Shown: positions 21,724 to 31,100 of the stretch, one piece after another
How the letters are laid out: each line of letters begins with the position of its first letter
Position numbering within the stretch: position 1 is the stretch's first letter
Assembly: GCF_947507565.1 (NCBI RefSeq)
Contig: NC_089190.1
Coordinates: 1,798,001-1,862,000, forward strand
Reading direction: 5' to 3'
Length of the DNA stretch: 64,000 bases
From: Oscarella lobularis
Lineage: Eukaryota > Porifera > Homoscleromorpha > Homosclerophorida > Oscarellidae
The notes under the pieces: model-generated
Told to the model about the DNA's origin: nothing
The model's database searches: none
What the model saw: the letters and a program-made list of their open reading frames with translations, nothing else
Made by a program: the position numbers and the translations under genes

Positions 21724-24537
21724 ATGCCGACCATTGGCGTGCAGCGAGATCTCCTCTTTGAGGCGCTGGGCCGTTCATATTGTAAGGGGCCCTTTTCGAG
21801 GAAACGGCGCAGGAACTCATCCCATTCGTTCGTTTTCAGCCGACGAAGAGTTCGAAGAGCTCTGCTTCGACTTTGGCTTAGAACTCGATGAAGTGGTAAG
21901 ACAAAAAAGCGACGAGAACAGCCCTAAAAAGTCGAAAAAACGTGCAATTCTCTCGCCGCGAGCTTCACACCACATTTCGAATTTTCGTAGACGTCAGAAA
22001 AAATCATGCTGAGCAAAGAGCAGGGCGAGAAACGAGCCGAAGACGCCTCAGAGGCAATTATATACAAAATCGAAGTGCCCGCGAATAGGTATAGAGAAAA
22101 AGTAGATAGAGAATGTTTTGTAAGATGAGACGTGTGATAGATACGATCTTCTCTGCATGGAGGGCTTAGTTCGAGGACTTTGCGTCTTTCTGAATAAGTG
22201 AGTGTCTAGCTGTCGTATGCACGAAAAGTTCTCATGTGGACGGGCTTAGAATGGATGCACCGCGTTATAAGTCAATTCCAGGCAAAGAGAGACTTGTCAT
22301 TCGACCAGAGGTACAGCAGGGAGCGTGGCGTATAGCCGTTTTTCTCATTGGCCTTTATATAGATGGGTGGGGTTAGGCCGCATGCTGTGGCTGCTGTTCT
22401 TAGAGACATCAAATTTACGCAGGTGATTGTACAATTGAGTGAAAACTTCTTTTCCTATGGTTCTATTTCTTAGCAATCCTACGATAGTTTTATTGATCTA
22501 CAAGAAAAGCTGCATCAAACGATATGCAGGTTTGCTTGAGAAATTATTTTCATATCGTTATTATTGTTTTCCTTGCAGGAAACGTGCTTTGGTTGCCATA
22601 GGAACACACGATTTGGATACCATCGAGGGCCCGTTTACATTCGAAGCTCTTTCACCGGATTCTATCAAATTCAAGCCACTCAATCAGACGGAAGAACACA
22701 CGGCGAGTCAATTGATGGAGCTGTATAAGGTCAATGAGTCGTAGTTATATCTCTACGATTTATTTATTATTGCTTTTTCAGACTGATAGTCATTTGCGTC
22801 ATTACCTTCACATCATCAAGGACAAGCCTCTGTATCCGGTTATTTATGATAAGAATCGCGTTGTCCTTTCCATGCCACCTATTATCAATGGCAAGTGTCA
22901 AGAATAGCTACCAAAGTGCAGTCTCTCATACTTACTGTATTTCAATAGGAGATCACAGTAAGATTCATTTGGGAACAAGAAATGTCTTCATTGAATGCAC
23001 AGCCACTGATCTCAATAAGGTTTTAGTATAATAATGATGATCCACTACTACTACCGAGTGTTGGCTTCAGGCAAAAATTGTTCTGGATACCATAGTGACG
23101 ATGTTTAGTCAGCACTGTGCCAAGCCTTTTACGTAAGGAATTTGCGTAACGAAAATCAATTTGATGTCTAAATGTTTATCACCAGAGTTGAGTCAGTAGA
23201 AGTGGAGCAACCGGATGGATCTGTTGTCGTACACCCGGTAGGCTAATATCATTATGAAATAATGATAGCAATGTTTCTGCCAGGAATTGCCTTATCGTCA
23301 CGAAGTGATTACAGCTACTGAAATCAACAAAAAAGTTGGAATTCGGTATATATGAGTTTTGTATGTAGAATTTTTTCTAATGCATTTTGCCCTGAAACTA
23401 GAGAGACGTCAGAGAAACTCGCGTCTTTGTTGACTCGAATGTGCCTTGTCAGCAAAGTGATGCCAGATGGAGAAACAATCAAAGTGGAAATTCCTCCCAC
23501 AAGAGCAGGTCAATATATATTGAATGTCAAGGGATTTAAATAATAATAATTCTTTCTTGCGTAGATGTTATTCACAGCTGTGACATTGTCGAAGACGCTG
23601 CCATTGCCTATGGATTCAATAACGTCAAGATGACCATACCAAGGACAAATACAATTGCTATTCAGGTGAACTTACTTTGAGTCATTTTGCGACGTGGCAC
23701 GTTTTTCTCCAGTTCCCACTCAATCATTTGACCGATTTGTTGAGAGGTGGAATGGCTCAGGCTGGATTCACGGAGGTTCTCACATTCGCACTGGTAAATC
23801 AATAGCATCGATTTTAAAATAAAACATAACCCTACACTTTATAGTGCGCGCGGGATGACGTAGCGACATTTTTGAACAAGAAAATCGAAGACGTTTCAGC
23901 CGTTCACATAGAAAATCCCAAAACGTTTGAATTTCAGGTAATGCGACTCTCCTTCCTATGCACAATAAACGACCAAAGAGATTGTCTTCTAGGTCGCCAG
24001 AACAACGTTACTGCCGGGAATACTCAAAACGGTCAGCTGCAATCGAAAACTTCCACTTCCCATCAAAGTCTTTGAAATTTCGGACGTAGTGTATCAAGTG
24101 AATACCAAGGGTAAGTCTAGGAAAAAGATTCCTCACGCCAGTCAGGGGTCACAGGCTTCTGTTCATAGATGTTGGGGCTCGAAATGAGCGCTGGTTGTGC
24201 GCGGTGAACTATAACAGAGCGCCGGGATTCGAAGTCGTTCACGGACTTCTGGATCGGATCATGGAACTGCTTGAGGTGTCTCCCCGGAGTGGAGAAAACG
24301 AGACGGGATACTATTTGAACTCGACAAATGGTAAGAGAATAATTTTTTCATGCAATTCATCGATTTTTTGTCTTTTCTCTTTTAGATTCAACGTATTTTG
24401 ATGGTCGCTGTGCTGAAGTGATGTGCGGCGGTAAACGCGTTGGAATTCTCGGCGTTCTTCATCCAACCGTTCTTCAGAAGTTCGATCTTCCTATGCCCTG
24501 TTCAGCCTTGGAACTAAACGTTGAGACGTTTTTGTGA
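21724..24537 (+). CDS. FARSB: Phenylalanyl-tRNA synthetase beta subunit (cytosolic)
   Basis: This is the beta chain of the cytosolic alpha2-beta2 enzyme that charges tRNA-Phe with phenylalanine. The spliced protein follows the animal FARSB sequence from end to end. It starts [16 protein letters not shown] and has [65 protein letters not shown], the B5-type EIPPTRA...[13 protein letters not shown] block, [20 protein letters not shown] and NPGF-like [15 protein letters not shown]. It ends [15 protein letters not shown]. About 15 exons are separated by introns of 45-110 bp. The intron at 22891-22948 begins GC rather than GT ('caatg|gcaagt'), and the join ING-DHS fits the family only with that donor. 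All exons are open, unlike the broken copy at 14548. The stop is at 24535-24537. Confidence 0.95.
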
Positions 24538-24704
24538 GAGCTAGTCGGACTTTTGATTGAAGTATGTGTGGTGCGCCTGTTGGCATTGTCCACCACACCT
24601 ACACACATTCCGGCCACCACTCTTCTCAGTGTTTTTAGCTCGCGCTACAGTAGTACGACAACGGTGAAGAAATGCGAGATCTTTTCCAATCACCGGCGTA
24701 AAGA

Positions 24705-25316
24705 GTGAAAAATATGCGTTCTATGCGACGCGCGACTCCCAAAGTGACGGACGACTTGCGCCTAGGCGAGAACTATCTCGTAAAGGTTCGCGACGGCGAC
24801 GAGGAGCGTCTCGTGCCGCTGAACGAGATTCTCAACGATTCCGAAACGAGTCCGGAGAATCTCGTCGCGCTGACTGACATATTGATCTCTTCGTTTCGTC
24901 GTCGCGACGAAGAGCGAAGCGGAGGTAACGCCCACTCGTCGACAACGCTGACAAATGGAACGTCGTCGCGCGACGAAGTCGATGACGTCGTCAAGCGGAC
25001 GCGTAGCGCGCGAAAGAGTCACGTTTGCAGCGTTTGCGGCGCCGCTTTTTCGCGTCCTGTGCATTTGCGTCGTCACGCGACGCACGCACATAAGGAATTG
25101 TTGCACAAATGCGAACTCTGCGACGAGCTGTTTGGAGACGAGGCCGACTTTCTGTGCCACGTCGAAAATCATGGCATTAGAAGTCAGGGATGCGTTGTCA
25201 ATGGCGACGACTATGATGACGATGACGTAGTGCCGCCGTCATCGAAGCGGCGCAGGAGTCGCGGTGTTGAAGTCGACTCGGGCTCGGATACCGAGTGGCG
25301 ACCACATGCACATTAA
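24705..25316 (+). CDS. Small C2H2 zinc-finger protein, single exon
   Basis: This is an intronless frame of 203 codons, from ATG at 24705 to TAA at 25314-25316. Residues about 107-130 form a classical C2H2 finger (CSVCGAAFSRPVHLRRHATHAH). Residues about 137-157 form a second one (CELCDELFGDEADFLCHVENH). The N-terminal hundred residues are charged, with LVPLNEILNDSE and a run of basic and acidic residues. The C-terminus has an acidic DDYDDDDVV patch and a basic SSKRRRSRG patch that could be a nuclear signal. Two fingers suggest nucleic-acid or protein binding; a more exact function cannot be given. It may be a lineage-specific gene. It lies 167 bp after FARSB on the same strand and ends 81 bp from the convergent SPAG7 gene. 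Confidence 0.8.
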   Translation: MKNMRSMRRATPKVTDDLRLGENYLVKVRDGDEERLVPLNEILNDSETSPENLVALTDILISSFRRRDEERSGGNAHSSTTLTNGTSSRDEVDDVVKRTRSARKSHVCSVCGAAFSRPVHLRRHATHAHKELLHKCELCDELFGDEADFLCHVENHGIRSQGCVVNGDDYDDDDVVPPSSKRRRSRGVEVDSGSDTEWRPHAH

Positions 25317-25397
25317 TTTACGGAAAAAAATTACGATTTATTTACACAGAGAAGTTGCACTATCGTTTTGAGTTTGTGAATATAAAAAAAGAAAAGG

Positions 25398-26311
25398 TCA
25401 GTTTCCTTTTTGACGTTTGCGTGCCCGAATGTCTTTGAGCGTTTCCTCTATGGATCGTTGATCTTGCTTGTTTGCACTTGGAACGAAGCCGAATGTTTTG
25501 TTGGGCACGGTTACCTTGGCGGCCGATTGGCCGCTTGCCTCGCCCAAAATCGATTTGTATTTGTCGCGATAATTTGCGGCGGAAGGGGTCGACGAGTCAT
25601 TGCTGGGTTTGGATACTTTGCTTGGGGTTGCTTCTTCGCTATCAAACTCGACGTCACGCTGTGCATTGGGATCGAATTCCTGGGGTACAATGTTTCATCA
25701 GATCAAATAATTATTTCTCTCTTAAACTTTACTACTACCTTTCCCTCTCTCAGTGCTTCGAGTTCTTCCTCGCTGGGAGAGTGCTCCTATATAGTATACA
25801 CAGTGACTACTAAAATGATACGTAAACTAATTAATCATAATTGCCTTTTTGAATAGCATTATGTGTCGATTTATTCCCTCGTCGCCGAAGGAGAGCGACA
25901 TCAGACCGGCTACTTCGGCGACATCGTGACTGAATGTTGAATGTATCGTTTTATGGTAATTTTTTATCGGTTGTTTTGGAGTTTGTAGCTCACGCTATGC
26001 TTCTATAGAGCTTTTCCATTGGTTCGAGTTTGAGACGCGTTCGCGCCCCGTCTTTGATGAAATCGCTCACTTGCTTTTCTAACTGGCGCCCCAGAATGTT
26101 GTGCGACAATTTACAAATCGAATTCGGTACCGTAATTCTGAACTTGGTTTTCTTTTCCTTCTCTTCGTCGGCCAATTTTGCTTCAGCTGAGATGGACTGT
26201 GCTCGAAATTATGCCAAATTTTGTGCAGTTACCTTTTCTTCGCTTTTTCTCCTGGTTGGACACAGCCGGCGGCTTGTCCATCGATTTCATGATGGAACCG
26301 AGGAGATCCAT
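25398..26311 (-). CDS. SPAG7: SPAG7-like R3H-domain protein
   Basis: Read on the minus strand, the first exon starts MDLLGSIMKSMDKPPAVSNQ, matching the SPAG7 N-terminus. The next exon has KLADEEKEKKTKFRITVP and EKQVSDFIKDGARTRLKLEP, then HDVAEVAGLMSLSFGDEG, the R3H-type single-stranded nucleic-acid-binding region. Further exons give EHSPSEEELEALREGK, FDPNAQRDVEFDSEEA, NYRDKYKSILGEASG and NKTFGFVPSANKQDQRSIEE. The protein ends RARKRQKGN at 25398. Five exons are seen with introns of about 45-120 bp. SPAG7 is a conserved nuclear protein of poorly defined function. The gene is head-to-head with M6PR, with 86 bp between the two start codons, so they probably share a promoter. Confidence 0.9.
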
Positions 26312-26397
26312 GACTATCGACGATAGCGCACGTTTACCAGGCTTTCCGCCCGGACACGAAACGCCTCCCGGACCTGACAAAACACGTGATAGCCAAG

Positions 26398-27626
26398 ATG
26401 CCGTCGAAAGTGGCCATAGCCATCGTCCTCTGCGCGATTCTCCAGATCACAACGATGACCCACGCGTCCGGCTGTGCTAACCATCAAGCGAAAGTTAGAG
26501 AAGTCGAGTTGGATCCACTCATCTCCTCAGGAAAAACGTACACGTAACGATCGAATACCGAAACGCTCGAAAATCGTTGCTTGTGCGAGCAGATGGGAAA
26601 CGTCTGACGCCAACTACACCTACTACGTCAGCGTTTGCAATGGCATCGACTCAGATATTCTCTCCTCGTGCAATAACAATGCGAAAATCGCCAATCCGAA
26701 TACTGTGACTGTCCTGCAGATGGATAAGAAAAAGGACTGCTACGTTGCTGGAAGATCGACGGCTGTTCGAGCAACGAATAGTAATGAAATTAAAAAATTA
26801 GTAGGAATTTTTTGTTCTCGCGTACATCTTATTTGTCGGCTCTTAATTAATTGCTAATTTTTATTAATCAAAAGCGTAGCTATATTTTTTCAATTCCTCA
26901 GATTCTATTGACTGGCTGATGCTTGTTTATGGCGGCGGGGATTCGTATCACAATCACTGTAGTATTGGACGAAGAAAAGCTGAAATTTTCTTTGTTTGCG
27001 ATCCAGACAAAGGGCTGGTATAAAAAAGTAATTAACGATTGAATTCGGCGATTTTTTGTGATTCGCTTAGGGCCAGCCTAGAATATTGGAAGAGAACAGG
27101 GTTGACTTTGAATGTGCCTACACATTTGAATGGCTGACGAGTCTCGTATGCAATGACCGCGGCGGCAGCGGTCTTAGTCCTGGATCAATCTTTTTGATTG
27201 TGTATGTTTCGAGATCACTTATGCTTCGGGCTTATTCTTGTTCTCTTTCTGCACGCAGATTCTTTGGTCTGATTGGTTCCTATATACTTTTTGGCTTCCT
27301 CTATCAACGAATAGTGAACGAGGCTAAGGGACGAGAGCAAATACCGAATTTTAGTTTTTGGAAGAAGCTGGGAAATCTAAGTGCTGTAAGAAGACAAAAT
27401 TATTTAATTTCTGATGTAGAGATATTTCTTATTCATATAGGATGGCTGTGATTATGCTTGCCGCTGCTCAGAGCCTGCTCCATCGCCTCCATATAAGGTA
27501 CACTGTTATGTGGGCAGTGGGTTTATTATTGCCTCTCGTCTTTAGCCTGATGAACGTCACAACCAACTTCAGCTGGATGATACGGATGAGGAAGAGGAGA
27601 GAGACGACACGTTACTGCCTATGTAA
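26398..27626 (+). CDS. M6PR: Cation-dependent mannose-6-phosphate receptor
   Basis: This is a single-pass type I receptor that carries mannose-6-phosphate-tagged hydrolases from the trans-Golgi to endosomes. A signal peptide (MPSKVAIAIVLCAILQITTM) is followed by an MRH lectin domain: TWETSDANYTYYVSVCNG, VLQMDKKKDCYVAGR, WLMLVYGGGDSYHNHC, RRKAEIFFVCDP, LEEN and CAYTFEW. The Q, R, E and Y positions used for mannose-6-phosphate are present. A transmembrane helix follows (IFLIVFFGLIGSYILFGFLY). The tail holds KGREQIPNFSFWKKLGNLSA, DGCDYACRC and a C-terminal acidic-dileucine signal EEEERDDTLLPM, nearly identical to the vertebrate GGA-binding end. Introns are small (47 bp for the first). One donor within '...aacgaata|gtaatg' was chosen because it is the only one that keeps the frame. 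The stop is at 27624-27626. Confidence 0.95.
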
Positions 27627-28174
27627 TTTACGTAGGCAACAACGTATCATCTCACTAATGGTATTGTCTGGCTGACTGCTGAATAGAGAGAGACATGCAT
27701 GCGATTGATGGAGATATGATGATGATGATGAATACGATGATCAAACTTGTCTGTGCATCACATTCTATAGGTCATAGACACATATAAGGCTGTCATCTTG
27801 GGGGGGCAGTGCATATGCAGTGTTGAGCTACGCTTAGTATTTTCTTTACTGTACTTCCGATAAATGCAAAACCGAATTAGGCAAATGGTTTGTTTTAAGT
27901 ACAAAACTAACTTTCTATAAAAGGTTTGGTTACTTAGGCAACAAAATCATCGCTTCGCTTCTTTGACATAATCTGCCGGCGCGCCGCGCTGGTTTAATCA
28001 ACGCCGCTAATTGACCGACTGATGAATGCATTCATCGGAGGCTCGGCCCAATTGACGTCACTCGCTCTTCGCTCTCACGTGGCGCGATCGGACGCGCAGA
28101 CTCGACGACATACTTCGATCCGCCGCCGCCGCCGACAAGAGCGCCACCCAGCTCGATCTCATCATAGTGTCCCT
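27627..28174. other. Intergenic region before the DLG5-like gene
   Basis: This holds the 3' UTR of M6PR and the upstream region of the next gene. It contains a 'gatgatgatgatgaat' microsatellite near 27716-27732. No RNA gene or repeat shared with the rest of the window is seen. An in-frame upstream ATG at 28022 could extend the next protein by 51 Arg-rich residues. Confidence 0.5.
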
Positions 28175-31100
28175 ATGGGAGACGTGCGGAATTGGTTGCG
28201 AGGCGAATTGCCTCGGCTGCTTCGCGAAATCGAGTCACTCGATCTCGTGCTGCCGTACCTCAAGGCGCGGGGCGTCCTCACCGACGACGATTGCGCCGAC
28301 ATTCGACGCGAGAACGGCGCGAAAGCGAGCGTCGAGCTCTGTCTCGTTCGCGTCTTTCGTCAGGACGCATCGTCTCTCTATCATAACTTCTTGGTGTCGC
28401 TCAGTCTGCCCTATCCGCGGTTATACGCGTCGCTTTATCGCGGCATGCGGTCGCAATTTGGCGAGGCGAGCGTTCGAGGTACGTGCATATGTACAGAAGT
28501 TTGCGGGAAAGACAGCGTGCGGTTCCGGCGGCTCTAAATGTCGCGTGAGGCCAGCTAAGTGACTTTTAGAGAGCTTAGTTTATATAGGAAAGCTGCAAAC
28601 AGATAGGTACACAATTGACGCACGAAAGCGACTGCGCGAAGGAGTCGCTGCTTTGGCCAATCAAGTCACTCTTTTGCTACAGTCCAGCCAATCACGTTCT
28701 CCCCTTTTTCTATGACTGAAATGACTGACCACTCACTGCATTTCCCGCCTTTTTTGACTGGCCCCGCGGTGGGGGGCTACTACGTGTATGATGGTTGAAA
28801 TTCTTTTTCTTATTAGGCCTGCCTCATCCTCAATGGACTGATGGAAGTTCCCCTGACAGCGGCAACACCGGCAGTGCCGTCGTGCGTCACGAGTCACGCG
28901 ATCCTGTTCCTCCAAACGACGAAATCGACTCCTATCGTCGCCGCATCGACACCCTCACAATCGAAGTCGACAGCCTTCGCACGGAACTGGCGAGCGAGCG
29001 TTCCGTATCCGACGGGCTTCGCGAGGAACTCGCCGAAGCGGAGCACCAGTATCGCGCGGCGAAAAAGGAGCGCTTCGAAGCGCTCGATCATCGCGATCGG
29101 GCGATCAGCGACGCGTACGCGCTCAACGATCGACTCGACGAAGCGCTGCGCGACAACGACGAATTGGCGGCGAAAAACGACGGTCTCAACGTGCAACTTC
29201 GCCAGCTCGACGATCTGACGCGCGAACGCGACGAAGCGCTCGCCGACGTCGAGAAAGCGAAGCGACAGCGCGACGCGGCGCACGCCGAACGCAAGCGCAC
29301 GTCGGAACGACTCGCGACGACCCAGCGAGAGCTCGAGACGGTCTTGCAGCGGCACGAGGACGAGATACGCGAGTACGAGAGGCGAAGCGACGCGCAGAAG
29401 AAATTGGGAAAGGATTTGCAGCGTGTTCAGATGGAAAAGATGGAGTTGCAATTGGAGAATTTTCGACTCAGGCGAAGCGTCGACGGTTTGAAGGATTTGG
29501 TCGAGAGGACGGGCGGGGGTGCGAGGAGCGCGTCCGGATGGGTCAGCCCGAAAGATTCTGGGGTTAGTGGAGATTTGGTAAGAGGGGGCGGTTTGTTTCT
29601 CTTTTTTTTTCGTCTTCTCTGGGGGCCCCCCGGAGGGATTTGGAAAGACAAAGACGTTTTATTTTTTTCTAGAAGACCGTTGATATGGTGAAGATGAAGA
29701 TCGTGTTGAATATGATGCAGCAAGGTGAGAGAGAGTTCAGGTTTCTAAATTAATTTAGTGTTCCTCCTATAATAAGGGGATTTGTGACGCACAGAGAGCG
29801 TTCCTAAACTTCCTTTCTAGTTGTTACTTTAGACAAGTTTGGGCCCCTTGGTGGTGTGGATCCTAAAAACGGCTGGCTTATTTATTTTGGATCCCCGAGT
29901 GAGGACGCCCTTATTTTGGCAAGGGTGGGTTCCTGCGGCTTCCTCGTGAATTTGTAGAGAAAGAGGACGTGGTTAGCAAACGAAAGGCCTTAGATAATAA
30001 ATGGTTAGGATGCTAGGCCAGTCTTGAAGCCCTACTAAACTAGGAAGTGGAGAACGTTTATCGGGGTTTTCCTCATAAAAGCCTCTCGAGACGTTCATTT
30101 CCGTACTAAAGCGGGATTTGGGTGTCGAGGGGAACAGTTCCGAAAAGTCCTCCCTTTCCTCTCTCTCGAAAAAACGATACGATTAGGAGAGTTCCGATTC
30201 CGAAAGGGTGACATAAGCGGGAAAATGTGATTAGACGTTCCCTCCGATTTCCATACCGCGAACAGTCGTATTTCCGGTGATCTGACCTCGCCGCGTTCCG
30301 AGGATGGGGCGCCATCCGGCTTCTGTAGTCGCGCGTAGTTGCATTGCGGTGCGCGCAAGTGCGTCAAGGGGGGGTTGGGAAACGGACGTAAGCGAAGAAA
30401 CCGTCAGTTTGTTGCTTCCTCGAGAAAGCGAGCGAAATCCGCGTCTCGACGACATCCGTACTCCCGTAGGGTTTGGTCATTCCGGGGTCTCTTGGTCATA
30501 CGCATTTTGCTGGGGAAGGTCGAACCATAGTCCTTTTCTTTCTGGTTTCTTTTCCAAAGGAGGTCCCCCTCTCTCCTCCTACGTCTCTCTCCCCCGCGAG
30601 TTTTTCGTGCCTTTGCCTCGTTTGACAGTTGTATGGTACAATGCCGTCGCCCCCGCCTAGCACATCCCTCCCAGCGTCATCCCAACCCACGCGGATTCTT
30701 GTTTACACGCTTAGAAAAGTGATTCATCATTATACCATTATTGTTACTATTCTCATTTGCATTCACTTCACACTTCTCTCGCCCCAAAGAAAGCGCTCCT
30801 CGTTCTCATCCGCATTTCTCATTTCAGACGATTCCCAGACAAGTCGAACCGACGTCGGCATCGTGCTCGAAAACGGTCTCTACATCCGTCGTCTACCCAA
30901 CGAAGGCATGGCGGCAATCGACGGCCAACTCGTCGTCGGCGATCGACTCATAGAAGTAAGTCGAACGAGAGAAACGAGACGATAAAAACGCCAACGTTTT
31001 CAAAACTTCAGATGAACAGTCTGGATTTATCGGGGATGCAAGTAGAAGACGTCCACAGTCTCATCCACGCCTGCAAATCGGAATTGACTTTAACCGTCGT

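Noticed and set aside
25410-25856. Plus-strand 148-codon hydrophobic frame
   Set aside because: It is the antisense shadow of the last exons of the minus-strand SPAG7 gene.
28894-29451. Minus-strand 185-codon frame
   Set aside because: It is the antisense of the coiled-coil exon of the DLG5-like gene, caused by its CpG-rich codon use.
30304-30660. 118-codon frame as an extra DLG5 exon or nested gene
   Set aside because: The exons on either side join in frame without it, and it has no recognisable domain.
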